From NCBI GenBank assembly GCA_017163975.1, contig JAFFSR010000218.1, forward strand, positions 620,001 to 684,000: a stretch of DNA of 64,000 bases. The letters are read 5' to 3'. Both the position numbers and the translations under genes were made by a program. Below, piece after piece: positions 35,429-47,439 of this stretch. The notes beneath the pieces were generated by a model. That model was not told the origin of the DNA, did no database searches, and saw nothing but the letters and a program-made list of their open reading frames with translations. This DNA comes from Anastatus disparis (lineage: Eukaryota > Arthropoda > Insecta > Hymenoptera > Eupelmidae). Each line of letters starts with the position of its first letter. The first letter of the stretch is position 1.

Positions 35429-36715
35429 TTACAGCCATGAATTGAAAACGGAATTTCTATACAATTTAAATGAATGTTATATTCTAAATTTTAAGATTAT
35501 ACGTCAAGTCCAAAAAAATAACATTCTTTCGAAAAATTTAACCCTACCCTTGACAAATGTCTATGAATTGAATATACTTTTGTTTTTATATGAAAAAGCC
35601 TCTGTGCAAATCAAATTGTACTAGAATAATTAAAAATGATTATAGAAATGAAACTAATTTAATGTGCATATTTCAGATAAAAGTTTTTTAAAGATCCTTT
35701 ATGATAAATTACAGTCAAGGCAGCCATTTAATATTAAACTTGTTAATGTGAAAAATAACAAAACTCTTTTATATTTTTAAATTATTTTTATGGATTGAGA
35801 AATAAAGTTTTATGAAAATTCTTTAAATAATATTATAAACAATAAAGACTTATAAAAAGTGCACTTTTAATATATTATCATTTATTTAATTGATCATCAA
35901 AATGCACGAACAATATAGTTAATGTACTGAAATGGATTATAGTCGTTTATAAAGATTGTTAAAGCTAATAGTGCTTATCTGCATTTTTTATTAACAAGAT
36001 CGATAAAACCATGTAATGATATTTTTATCAGTAATACGTCAATTTCAAAAAGTAGTTAATAAAAATGTGATATAAAAGTTTTGTAATGCGCTTCTAAATA
36101 AGATATAGACTGCGTCTAATATGACTTGCATCACAAAGCAAAATTATTGTATTAAATTTTTGTAGGAAATTCATTTAAAAGCATTTAATGGAGGAAAAAT
36201 AAATGAAACATAAATCTACATTGAAGATGACCATGTACTGTTGACGGATGTATACAAGAGTGTGCCAAAGCTAAGAATCGAAACATGAAATAAACGGAAG
36301 CTCAATAAAATACATTTATTTGAATCCCGATAACGATATCCCATCTTTTGACGTCACTGACGAAACTGAAGAATGCATCAATGATGTCTATATGAGATAA
36401 CGAGAAACGTGACACTCCACCTCACAGAAATACAAGACCTTTTCGCAAGTTTTTCGATTCTGTCTACTCGTACCCCATTATACAATTCAACTACTGCACA
36501 AAAAAGAATACAAGAAAAAATAAAGAAAAAAAATTACTAAAAGTTTCAATGCTTTGGCACACATTTCCATAGTGACATTTAATGGAAAATGACAACTCAA
36601 ATTGATTATTTAAAATCGATAATTAAAAGGTGATGGAAGTAGTTTTTATTCCACTCTAACCTCAATCATAATTTTAATATGATTATTCGGCTATCGTGGT
36701 ATAATATATTTTTTA
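35429..36715. other. Intergenic; possible decayed coding fragment at 36230-36480
   Basis: A stretch around 36230-36480 is less AT-rich (GATGTATACAAGAGTGTGCC, GACGTCACTGACGAAACTGA) and may be a decayed exon or transposase fragment. No frame stays open long enough to identify it. Confidence 0.3.
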
Positions 36716-37322
36716 TTGGGAACTCACACACTTGCGATGACCTCTCGTGGCAAGGCTGTGAAATAATCTAATACACAACTTTGCATTGAGTAGCATAGCA
36801 ATTGGTGTTTAATTTTTAGTTTTTAATTGAAAACTAATTACAATGTCATAAAAAGAGTTCAAAAAGCGTGAAAAAAATTCCAACAGAGATTATTGTGTAG
36901 TAAGGGGTCGTGAAATTTAAGCAGTCAAGAATTTAAATGTTAGTTTTCATCTCTTCCCGAGAACAAATCGAGGTTATGTAAACAAGCAGAATATATTTGA
37001 CAACTCTGCGAAGATAGATTTGTATGAAGCGTGGACAAGTAGACGTCTGCAAGCAATAAGCACACCGTTAACCTCACCGTTGAATGTATATTTCTTATTA
37101 ATTTCACATTTTATTTCGAATTGGGTCTGATAAACCATTTCTCCTTGTATAAATTTACGTTGTGCACGATTGGTGTTAGCGTATTTACAAATATTTTTCA
37201 CGGTGATGATGTTTAGACTAAAAAACTAATGTCATTACATTTAAGCCCAGCTTGTACTGGGGAATTCAGTCGCCATGTTAGTATACTATATATATAGGTT
37301 ACGCCTTCGTGTGAGTTCCCAA
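36716..37322. mobile_element. 607-bp TIR element with TA target duplication
   Basis: The ends TTGGGAACTCACAC and GTGTGAGTTCCCAA form inverted repeats flanked by TA on both sides (36714-36715, 37323-37324). TA duplication suggests a Tc1/mariner-type non-autonomous element. The longest internal frame (36974-37201, minus) does not look like a transposase. Confidence 0.75.
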
Positions 37323-37328
37323 TACACA

Positions 37329-38169
37329 CCCTGGTAGAAATGTTAACCAACTTTTAGCGATCAGTTTGTCAAATCGCGACTACTTGGCCAACAGTTTAAC
37401 CAACTTTTGCTAAAAATTACTGCTAATTTCGTCACAAAAAGATGGGTTTGTTAGCCAACGGTTAGCCCAAGCGTTGGTTAATAATTTAGTAAGTTTGTTA
37501 GCCAACAGATCCCTAATTTTTTAAATTAATAAAAGAAGTAACTATTTAAACTGTATAAATGTTAACATTTTATAACTATAAAAATATTGGCAATATAAAT
37601 TAATGAATAAAAAATATTTACTTATATATTTTTTTTTATAATACGTAGCTATGTATACAGCTATTATAGGGTATAGCCGTATTGTACATGTACACATACA
37701 CACCCATCAGCAAGAAGGGCGGTAGCACAGGGGCTAAGGCTCTTGGCTCACGCTCTAGAGGACCGGAGTTCGATTCCTCGTGAAAAATTCGGAAAATTTT
37801 TTCTATTTTCTCTGCGAGGAGTAGAACCCGGAGACCACGAAAAACCTTTTAGAAAAGTCCTACTGGTCAAACTAACTTGAAATAAAATAAAAACACGAAG
37901 CCTTCACGGGCTCGAAAAAGTGAGAACTACCGGGTAATGGCACAAAGGATATATATATATATTTAGCCAAATGTCAGTAAAACTATAGAAGAAGAAGACA
38001 AAATATCCATCAGCACGTGCATATTGACATAACCTCCCAAATCTTGTATTTAATTCCTTTGACCAACCGTTGGTTAACCACTGGCTAATTCTTCTTCTAA
38101 CCGTTGGCTAAACGTACTGCCCAAGAGTTACTTAACCAACCATTTCTATTGGCTTATTTTCTACCAGGG
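37329..38169. mobile_element. TIR element with CCCTGGTAGAAA ends, host of a nested SINE
   Basis: The left end CCCTGGTAGAAATGTTAACC and the right end, ...TTGGCTTATTTTCTACCAGGG, are inverted repeats. The interior contains repeated GTTGGTTAA/TTAACCAAC words. A second SINE type is nested at 37713-38006. Ends resemble the small MITEs at 23580 and 35256. Confidence 0.75.
37713..38006 (+). mobile_element. tRNA-derived SINE, second family, nested in the CCCTGG element
   Basis: The head has GGTAGCACAGGGGCTAAGGC (A-box) and GGAGTTCGATTCCTC (B-box), distinct from family 1. The body includes GAGTAGAACCCGGAGACCACG. Flanks share CCATCAGCA (37704-37712 and 38007-38015), a 9-bp target duplication. The single copy in this window dates after its host element. 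Confidence 0.75.
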
Positions 38170-38188
38170 CAGATTTACAATTTACTAA

Positions 38189-38888
38189 CCAGGAGAGTGT
38201 CTGAGTTGCGGGTCACAGATCTTGATGAAACTTTGGGATAAGTATTTAGGTACCAAAATATGATTAAAGCCACAGCGGTACGGTCTAATGCTTCGAAAAA
38301 CTGAAGTTATGGACGATTATAGTCTTATTTTCGGAAAAATATGAAAAAAGAACTCCTAATTGAAGTGTAAATAATTCTCTCTAGAAATGTCTTTAATAAA
38401 TCCACAATAATTAAAATGAAAGCAGAGCAAGCAAGCTTTAATTTGCTAGTTTCCGAATTAAAAAATAATAATTAGAACTAAAGTTATGCTTGTTTGAAGT
38501 TGAGCAGTAAGAGAGTATCAAAAATAGTCTAAATTTTGAAGGATGATGATTTTTAGTACTCTTTTGATGCTTAACTTTAAGTAAGTATAACTTTAGTTCT
38601 AATTATTATTTTTTAATTCGGAAACTAGCAAATTAAAGCTTGCTTTCTCTGCTTTCATTTTAATTATTGTGGATTTATTAAAGACATTTCTAGACAGAAT
38701 TATTTACACTTCAATTAGGAGTTCTTTTTTCATATTTTTCCGAAAATAAGACTATAATCGTCCATAACTTCAGTTTTTCGAAGCATTAGACCGTACCGCT
38801 GTGGCTTTAATCATATTTTGGTACCTAAATACTTATCTCAAAGTTTCATCAAGATCTGTGACCCGCAACTCAGACACTCCTCTCCTGG
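38189..38888. mobile_element. 700-bp palindromic element, TAA target duplication (PIF/Harbinger-like, second subfamily)
   Basis: Ends CCAGGAGAGTGTCTGAG and the inverse are flanked by TAA (38186-38188, 38889-38891). The arms pair across their whole length, with the centre near 38535. It shares the terminal motif and duplication with the element at 18339 but has a different interior. Confidence 0.88.
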
Positions 38889-39164
38889 TAAGACAATATA
38901 ATCTAGATCATTGAAAATTTTTTTACATATTTTGGGTAACAAAAAAATAATTTTTCAGAATTTCATCGATTTTTATTTTTTTACTTTCTCTGCATTTAAA
39001 TAAAATGGAAAATTTTATCCCATAAAAATATCATTTATCTTTTCTTTAGTACTACATGTATATGTATTATTAGTATCATGTATTATATGATATAAAAAAT
39101 AAGATTTTTAGCGCTCTTCGCGCGAGAAAATAGTATGTGCAACGCTGGAGCACATAGGTATTTG

Positions 39165-39915
39165 GTGCAGTTTGAGGATTAATGATAAAATATACTTCAC
39201 AGCATTTTTTACGTATTGAAATTTTATTGAAATTATTTTGCATTAATTTAAGCCAAAACTCGACTAATCCAGAATATTCTGAAATTTTGAAGTAAGTTTG
39301 TTTTTATCTTAAGTGATGTCTCAGCCGAATTTTAATTGGTTCAGCCGTACAAATGTCCATATAAAATTAAACAAAGTTTTTCTTATTTCACTATACTGCA
39401 CTTGATTCAATTAAATATTTTTGAAAATACATAAATGTTTTAATTTCTAGACCCTCTAATATATTGTAGAATTTGAACGTTTATTTTGTGATTATTACCA
39501 CTTAATAACAAAAATCTATTCAAAGTTTCAATAGTCTTCAATACTGCGTATCTAATAAATTTATTTTGAATAGGTTCAAATTCAGCGGTTAATGTATATG
39601 TTTGCACAAGAACACCGATTGAAAAGCAATAAAGCATAATATAAGCAAAAATATTTTTAAAATAGTTTATTACTAAAATTAAAAAGAAGTATTTATTTTA
39701 TTGAATTTAGAATAAAATCAAATATATCATAAGCAAATTTTAAGAAGTGTTGAAAAAAATATATATGCTTAAATTAAAACAGTATTCGCAAGAAAATTCG
39801 CAGGCAAATATATTCCAAGTTTTGTTTAATTATTTTATGTGTCCAACAATACAATAACTTTCTTTATTTTATTACTTACAAATATTTGAATTGCTGGATC
39901 ATTTTCTGACTTAAA
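39165..39915. repeat. Segmental duplication, copy B (paired with 27460-28205)
   Basis: Same orientation and order as copy A. It ends where the MITE at 39941 lies nearby. The minus-strand frame 39440-39637 is open for 65 codons here but is not recognisable. Confidence 0.8.
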
Positions 39916-39940
39916 TTATCTTTGGACAATTTATTATTTC

Positions 39941-40143
39941 GCACAGAGAGAATTTTTCAATAAAATTCACAAAAGAATTAAATTTCAAGTTTTTCAAATA
40001 TTATTTGAAAAACTTGAAATTTAATCCATGTGTTCTACAATATAGTTAGGAAACGTATCTATAAAATAATCTAAAAGTATATAATTTTCCCCGATAGTAA
40101 GGACGGTCAACATAATTTTTATAGGAAAATTCTCTCCGTGTAT
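39941..40143. mobile_element. MITE-like element with CACRGAGAGAATTTT termini and central hairpin
   Basis: The left end GCACAGAGAGAATTTTTC is inverted at the right (GGAAAATTCTCTCCGTGT). A strong hairpin sits at 39982-40022 (AAATTTCAAGTTTTTCAAAT and its complement). Not otherwise seen in the window. Confidence 0.65.
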
Positions 40144-40328
40144 AAGTAAAATATTAAAATATATGAACAATTTTATAAGAAATAAAAATACGGAACTATA
40201 TAGTTCTAATCATTTTATTTTATTGAAGTAATTCCAAAAGAAATATTTTTTTTTTTATAAAGATAATTTTAATTAAAAATATTTACGGTAACAAACATAT
40301 TACTTAAAAGCAATCAATAGAATTATTT

Positions 40329-42957
40329 TCATTCACTTTCGTTAATCCTAATTAAATCTTCCTTATTCAAATAACTAAGAATGTTCAAATTAGCAAAATG
40401 AAATGGATCGTGAAAATTAAAAATTTCGTTTAAAACTATTGCTGCTTCTTTGATTAGTCTTTGTTTTTCTATTTCCTTGTTAAAATCTTTTTTTAACACT
40501 GAATAATAAATTGGAAACTCACGAATGAGTTGATTCGCTGTATTATCTAATGCATCAATTATATTTTCATTTCTTGCGTATACAGATGTCATACCTCTCT
40601 TCATTAAGATATCAAACAAACATACATCCTCATAAACTGTCCAAATTTTCATCTTTTCTAACTCTTCTATACAATTTTTATAATAAAATTTCATTTGATC
40701 ATTTTTTTCAATAGTTGCAAGCACTTCCTCATCATCCCAAGAATTTACGGATACTAATTTGGCTACACGTTCTATTAAAAGATTGCTTATTTCATTTCCA
40801 TACGCACCAAAGCTCATAAAAATAAAATTGGACAGACATTCTGAAAAGACTTCAGCTCCATATTCTAAAAGAAGTTTAACTATAAAAAAATGTTTTTTCA
40901 ATATAGCGTAATATAATGGTGTCCTTCCCCATTTATTCATAACGTTCACATTAGCACCTCTAGTAAGTAGGAGTTTGCATACTTTATAATTTCCGCATGA
41001 TACTGCACAATGTAACGGTGTAACATTATCGGAATCTCCAGCATTAATATCAACACCGGAATCAAGAAAATATTCAGTAACTTCATCAAAATGTAGATTC
41101 TTAGCGGTGAAATGTAACACTGTATAATTACGTGGATCACTTATTATTTCAGCTCCAGAATCTAATAAAAACTTAATTATACGACAATCGCCAGTTTCCA
41201 AAGCGTAATGTAATGCTCGTGTTTTGACGAATTTACTCTGGGGACATTTTGCTTCTCTTTCCATTAAATATTTAATATTGTCATGACTGTTGCCGCCAAG
41301 AGTTGAGCCATTTATAATATTTTTAGTCCGAATAAAAAAAGATAAGAAGAATGAGCAATTGGAAGAATATAAAGCAATTTTGAATGATTTAGTAATCATA
41401 CGAATATTGGTTACATCAGCTTTTGATAAGATCATAATAGTGATTAGTGGATTGTGACATTTTGCAGCGTAAATTAATGGACTTGTTCCATCATCATTTT
41501 CGTTATGAACATCTGCTTCATGATCCAATAAAAATTTTGTTATTGGCTCGTTTTCGATTCTAATAGCACAGCTCAAGCCACTGAAATTATTAAAATTTTA
41601 TGATTATATTGATATTTTGATTAATGAAATCAAACTACCTTTATGTTTATTATATAAACAAATTGATTTTTAAATTAACATTATTATTAATTGTTGTTTT
41701 TACAAAATATTATTTAAAATTTTAAAAAGTCAATGAAATGATCTATTTAGAAAGTGACTACATTAAAAACAATAAGTAATTAATTGAATACGTAAAGCAA
41801 TTAAAACATTAGATTCGCGATCAAGATTATTTCAATAATCTTGTTTTGAATAACATTTTTTTTATCATCACAAAGCCTTTCTTACGAAGAAATAAGAATA
41901 TCAACATTAAATGCATCCTTATTTTTTTCATTTCTAATATTGGATTATTTTTTATAAATATACAAAATGCGACATACCTTTCCTTGGGACGTTGTTCATT
42001 AATATTAGCACCTTTTTCAACGAGCAATTCAACAATTTCGATAAATTCATTGGCAACAGCAAAATGAAGTACTGATTCGTTTCTATTATTATAAGAATTG
42101 ACATCACAACCAATTTCCACTAATAATTTTACACATTCAATATTCTTAGTAGCTACGGCAACGTGTAATAAAGTTTCCTGTAAGCGATCATCTTCAAATA
42201 CTCCAGCACAGTAAAGAAGTTCGATTACATTAGGCTTGTTCAAATCTGCGCAATCTTGAGCAGTAAGGTCTAAATTGTTACCAATTTCCTTTTCCAAAAG
42301 TCTACGAAGTACTGGTAGATCACCTCGAATGGTGTTTAAAATTATAAGCTTGTCCAACTATTTAATAAACAAATAAATAAAGATAAATGAATTCATGATT
42401 TTTTCTATCATTAATTAAGTTGTTTTTTTATCTTTCGTTGTAATTTTAATGAAATTTTAATTTTGTATTAATTTAAAACCATCATAACTTCGTTAAATTG
42501 GCGATATTGGTCTTGAAATTTAATTTTCTCAAATTGGCATTTTACTTTTTGAAGTAAAATGCCGAAATAGACGCTGATTGAACACTGATGCCGGAAATCG
42601 TATCATATTTCACGGAAGTAGCAATATGTGCTATTTCAGAATTAACTTTTAAACGACAAATTTTTTTAAACACAAATATATAAATGTTTGAATAAAAGAA
42701 GAGAAAAAGTTAAGTTTTCAAAAAATGCCATTTTAGAACGAAAATATATTTTGAAACAATGTCTTTCTCTAAACTTCATTTAAAATGACAAAACTTTTGA
42801 CATATTTTTTAAAATGGCATTATCTTTTCTTGAATCAGCAATTTCACGGAAGATAAGCTATTTAAATTTAATAAAATGTTATTCGAATAAGAAATCAAAT
42901 CATTACTTGCATTCTTATTCAAAATTATTCAAATAGAAAATGATAATAACCTACCAT
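40329..42957 (-). CDS. Ankyrin-repeat protein, possibly with an F-box/PRANC-like C-terminus
   Basis: Exons 41978-42357 and 40329-41580 join in phase 2 (GTATGT/TTTCAG). The frame before 42357 closes with TAG, which is itself a good acceptor. The start codon is therefore probably a lone ATG at 42955-42957 followed by GTAGGT, giving 544 residues. About seven to nine ankyrin repeats are visible (ETLLHVAVATKNIECVKLLV, SVLHFAVANEFIEIVELLV, TPLHCAVSCGNYKVCKLLL, TPLYYAILKKHFFIVKLLL). The last ~20 residues (LNILSYLNKEDLIRI) resemble the F-box-like helix that ends PRANC-type ankyrin proteins of poxviruses, Wolbachia and some parasitoid wasps. That link is inference. The gene appears intact. Confidence 0.75.
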
Positions 42958-43781
42958 ATTGATGAAATTATTAAATATGAAAAGATTTGAAAATTCTTTA
43001 AACAATGATTTTCATCCAAAATTCAAAATATAACTAACGTTTCCTTCAGGTCATTATTTTAGTACGGGGTAAGCATTATGGAAAAACTTTACCCCTCCCT
43101 TACATTCTTTAAAATTTGCAAAAGGTCTTAAGAATTAAATATACGGACAAGAATAGATTCAGATATAAAAATTGACATATACCTGAAAGGCGCCGTTTCA
43201 AATAGACACTGATATTCCACAAAGCATAAATATATTTACAGTACTGCGTGCGTTAAATCCGCTTGAAGCGCCCCCTGTTCCGAGTCTAATGTTGCATTTT
43301 CTGGCAGGGTATAGTTATTAGCATGAACGTATGCAATGCATATACAAATTTAGCATGGTCTACAGGTATTTCAGCAAATACGGCCTGTCACGACATAAAT
43401 ATACATATGGGTGTGTATGTTTCTAAATAACTAGCAAGTTTTTCAGTTTTTCAGTTTGTGTATATTGTATAAATAATTATTGAGTACAATTTCACAGTAT
43501 ATTTTTAAAATTGTTTTGGTTTCTTTTTTTTTATTTATCGCCAGTTTTACTGATACATATGTGATTCGTTTTTTTTATTTGAATTATCATTCGTGGAGTG
43601 CGTAGTTTTTGTTTAGTATTGTTTTTTAAGGGTATAGATTTCGTGTGGTGGATTCACCATACACGTACTAGAAAATAGTGTTCGATACACGTGTCCCATG
43701 TGCCATTTCCCGGCACGGCGTAAGCGCTCGAGCGTAGCGAGAGCGCTTAACCTCACTGTGCCAGAAAATGACTCATAGTCT
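42958..43781. other. Upstream flank of the ankyrin gene; transposon end fragments
   Basis: A CCCTGCCAGAAAATG-type end is visible on the minus strand at 43301-43315. A GC-richer inverted pair GCGCTCGAGCG/CGAGAGCGC lies at 43722-43750. Both suggest decayed MITEs. No gene seen. Confidence 0.35.
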
Positions 43782-44890
43782 GTTTATAATAATTACGGGC
43801 CCATTCAAAAATAATTTAAAAAATATATTTGTACTCGGAAAAATACACAAAACCAAATTAAAAAGATTTGGTGCATTAGAAATGTAAAAAAAGAAGTTAG
43901 TCGGTAAATTGTATTTCTAAGCGTTATTTTAGGAGTGAACCACTCGTCTAGAAACTGGATTATCAATTCATAAATTTTTCACCATGTAAATAAACTTATT
44001 ATAGATAATTTTTATACAAAAGTTATAATAATTAATAACCTTAACATGATTGTATAATATTTATGAATTTGAACACGCTGTAACGTAATTTTAAAAATTA
44101 AACAGTGAAAAAGTAGTATTTGAATTAGTAATTTGTCAGGGAATGTGCTATGGTAATTTGAAAGAAATGAAAATGAAGTGTGATTAACAGAAAATTTTGA
44201 TGACCTGAAACTAAACCTTACTTTCTTACCTTCGATTCCATATATATATAAAGGTCAAAATTTCATACAGAGGCATATGTCTGATAGTTCAGGTAAAAGT
44301 ATTAAGGGAATTACCTGTATTATTTCTACCTGTACCTAGAATTATACAGCTTAGTACCAAAAATTAGGAACACATAGTTATATTTTGGTTGAACATAAAC
44401 TAATATTATTTCTTTTAATTTAAAAAAAGCATATTAATTTTAAAAATAAATTTTCTAATATACTTGATAACTGTTATAAGCACATTCATTCAATTAGTTT
44501 TAAAAAATCTTATTACGATTCATTTTTGTCATGCTAAAATATCTCCGATATAAATATCTTCGAGAATAAAAAAAAATACAGAAAAACATGATTATGAAAA
44601 CTTATTTATTTCATTGTACATCTATCTCTTAACATAAGATCTTTAGTGGCTCACTCGGTAGAGCAATATGGATTTGTAATCTCTGAGTCCCGAGCTCGAA
44701 TCTCGCTCTCGGCTGATTGTTACAAGCACCATTGTACGTTACATGTACTTTGACCGCAAACATGCTGGAGACCTCCGCCGTTAATTAGCATCGTAATGAT
44801 AGCATAAATACGCCTTTAAATAAAATAAAATAAAGTTTTTATATTTTTAGATCTAGTATTTAGCACTAAGAATATTGCGAGGAATCAATA
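43782..44890. repeat. Segmental duplication, copy B (paired with 26055-27212)
   Basis: It carries the upstream part of a MATH/BTB locus (5' exon and promoter) without the coding exon. About 50 bp including the exon donor are deleted relative to copy A. It therefore looks like an orphan promoter. Confidence 0.8.
44636..44836 (+). mobile_element. tRNA-derived SINE, family 1 (duplicated with its locus)
   Basis: Same head and body as 26946-27141 at the equivalent position of the duplication. It was copied by segmental duplication and not independently inserted. Confidence 0.88.
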
Positions 44891-45190
44891 TATATTTGTA
44901 ACTATAGTTAGCTGTAGTTGTATACATATGAATATATATGAATTCTTATTAATTGCCGTCATTGATACTTTTTTATATAAAAATGTATAGTTCTCGAATA
45001 AAATTTTATTTTTATTTAATATATAACTCGGATTTCATTTTGAATCGTATACAGTTTATTTATGAAATACAACAGTATAAAATGTAATAAATTAAATTTT
45101 CAGTAGATAATAACTCCGTGTGTTTGAAGTTTTCCATATAAAAAGTATTTACATTTAATTTATCACTTGATATTGTGTCAACTTACTATT

Positions 45191-46699
45191 TTAATTAAGT
45201 TTTTCAAATTTCGCCCACAATCCACCTTTGACATTTGTGATTATTGAATGAGGATCAAATTCAAATGGTTCTTTAGTCTTCGTCGAACGTTCAATCTTAA
45301 ATTCTGTTAACAATTTTACAGTGGCAAGTTTGATTAATATTAATCCAAGTCTCATGCCAACGCACATCCTTGGACCTTCGCTAAAGGGTATGTGAACGTA
45401 CTTATGACGATTCGTTTGATTTTCTGGACTAAATCTATCAGGATCAAAAATTTCTGGATTCGGCCAATATTTTCTGTCATTATGCAAGCCCATAATTGGT
45501 ATAAAAATAACATCGTTTGGATGCAAACGACATTTTAAACCATCAGAACCTTCGAGCGTAATTTCTTTGGTACAAAGTTTCATTACGGTACCTGCTGGTG
45601 CTGTCATTCTCATTGTTTCTTGTATCACTTGGTCTAAATAATTCATATTCTTCAATGAATCAAACGATATTTCACCATTATTTTCACTTAAAACTGAATT
45701 TACGTAAATACGAAGTTTTTCTTGAATTTTTTCATTTTTAGAAAGGTAATAAAACACAAGCGATAGACTTAAACTGGAAGTTTCGTAAACGTCACCATAA
45801 AATATAATAATATCTGCGATGATGGTATCGATGTCATCGATTGAATTAACATCAACACAAAATTGAAAATAATCTTCTGGTGGATTAGCCATATCTTTCC
45901 TACGATTCAAAATATCTTTTATTATGTATTTCAATTGCTTTTCTGTTTTTTCTTCAAAAAATTTCAATCTTAATAAATTTGCCAGTTCTGGTAAGTACGT
46001 TAATAAAGCTAATTTCAAACCATTAAAAAACGATGGCGTGAACACATTTTTAACAATGTTAACGAATGCCCGTTCATCTGGATTATCATCGAAGCATTGA
46101 CCTTCAATAGCAAACGCAGCATTCGCTACGATTTCACCGGTGTATTTGGAAAAAAAATTTTTAAGCTCACATTCGTAAGATCCAATATTATCTTGAATTT
46201 TTCTTTCAATGTAAATATTCATTTTTTTATCACACACATCTTGAGCAATGATAAAAATGCTTCTAAGCTTTTTACCTGTTAAAGTATTGGCCGTCCTTGA
46301 TCTTGTTAATTTCCATAAATGAAGATCGGATGTGAATGATGGATGTTTTGCTACTATAGGATCTAGATTCTCGTTGAAATGTAAAAGATTACTACTAAAA
46401 CTTGTAAAATTAGTTTGTAAAATTGATTTTATCAATTCTGGATCACGTACGACGATACCCGGTCTTCGTAAAAAATAAAAACCAATTAGACTAGCGTCTG
46501 TTGATTTGTATAATCGATCAGCTAAGATTGCTGAATTTTCTTTAAGGAATATTATATCTTTCATGTGGCCAAAACCGGGTATTGGATTTGGTGCACACGG
46601 TATATTTTGTTTTTGCCAGTGATTATACGTTTTTGTTAAAAACCAGTATAATATGGTTACGATTAAAATTAGCACGAGTAATAAAGACGAGAAATCCAT
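45191..46699 (-). CDS. Cytochrome P450, CYP3-clan-like
   Basis: 502 residues in one coding exon. An N-terminal membrane anchor (residues 4-20) precedes a Pro-rich hinge (IPCAPNPIPGFG). Landmarks: C-helix WKLTR (W129, R133); I-helix GDVYETSS (302-309); K-helix ETMR (361-364); PDRF (420-423); heme loop FSEGPRMCVG (439-448) with Cys446 as heme ligand. All are intact, so activity is expected. ER-bound insect enzymes of this type oxidise xenobiotics or endogenous lipids. Clan assignment rests on general appearance only; subfamily is not claimed. The N-terminal part is duplicated and decayed at 60148-60447, next to MATH/BTB copy 3. Confidence 0.93.
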   Translation of the reverse strand: MDFSSLLLVLILIVTILYWFLTKTYNHWQKQNIPCAPNPIPGFGHMKDIIFLKENSAILADRLYKSTDASLIGFYFLRRPGIVVRDPELIKSILQTNFTSFSSNLLHFNENLDPIVAKHPSFTSDLHLWKLTRSRTANTLTGKKLRSIFIIAQDVCDKKMNIYIERKIQDNIGSYECELKNFFSKYTGEIVANAAFAIEGQCFDDNPDERAFVNIVKNVFTPSFFNGLKLALLTYLPELANLLRLKFFEEKTEKQLKYIIKDILNRRKDMANPPEDYFQFCVDVNSIDDIDTIIADIIIFYGDVYETSSLSLSLVFYYLSKNEKIQEKLRIYVNSVLSENNGEISFDSLKNMNYLDQVIQETMRMTAPAGTVMKLCTKEITLEGSDGLKCRLHPNDVIFIPIMGLHNDRKYWPNPEIFDPDRFSPENQTNRHKYVHIPFSEGPRMCVGMRLGLILIKLATVKLLTEFKIERSTKTKEPFEFDPHSIITNVKGGLWAKFEKLN

Positions 46700-46986
46700 T
46701 TTGAAAAGAGTGACGATAACTTTTCACAATTAATTTGTAGATTAAAATAAAAAGTATTTTAAATATTGGATAGAAAATTCGCTCACATATGTAGTACTAT
46801 GTACGAAGATTACGAAGCAACTGCATCAGCAGGTTTCACAACTAAGAATGATAAGATAATGATGATAGTTCAACAAAAATTATATCAATTGCGCAGTTCA
46901 GAAGACTTATTTTTTAGTGGTTAATTCAAATCTCACATTTTTAGCCTTATCATATGTTTGTTATAAACTAATATATATTTTTATTT

Positions 46987-47439
46987 ACCGACGCATTGGC
47001 CGAGTGGTTCGGCGCGCGCCAGGCGATCTGCAAAGTTAAGCAGCATTGGCCACGGTTAGTACTTGGATGGGTGACCGCTCCAAAGAACCCCGAGCGGCCT
47101 TTTCTGACTTTCTTTGTGTGACGGTCGCTTGGGTGTGCTGGCCACATGACAATGCGAGCGGAAGGTGTGGCAAATACGGTGTAGGTGCCCTTGTACAAGG
47201 GTCACCTAATACCGAATTCGCTATATACACCGACCCATTCCGGAGAAGGTTTTCCCTAAGCATTTTATCCCACTGGGTTTGGCTACAGGGTTTTTCCTTC
47301 TTCACGGGCATTACCCCGGGCAAATGCGGAATGGGGTGGGAAGGGGGGAAAATTTGGAATTGGAATAAATAAAGGTGTGGGGAATACGTAGAAGCCAATT
47401 ACCGGCGTACGTGGAAGCCACCAAAAAAATTTTTTTAAT
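46987..47439 (+). mobile_element. 5S-rRNA-derived SINE (SINE3-like) with 13-bp target duplication
   Basis: The head contains AAAGTTAAGCAGCATTGG and GGTTAGTACTTGGATGGGTG, the internal promoter half of 5S rRNA, after a TGGCCGAGTGG stretch. The long body is GC-rich against the AT-rich surroundings. TATATTTTTATTT flanks both sides (46974-46986 and 47440-47452). The duplicated block has the same sequence uninterrupted at about 61030-61043, so the insertion postdates the duplication. Confidence 0.88.

Noticed and set aside
46986..47100. 5S rRNA gene
   Set aside because: Only the internal-promoter half resembles 5S. It is fused to a long unrelated body and flanked by a target duplication.
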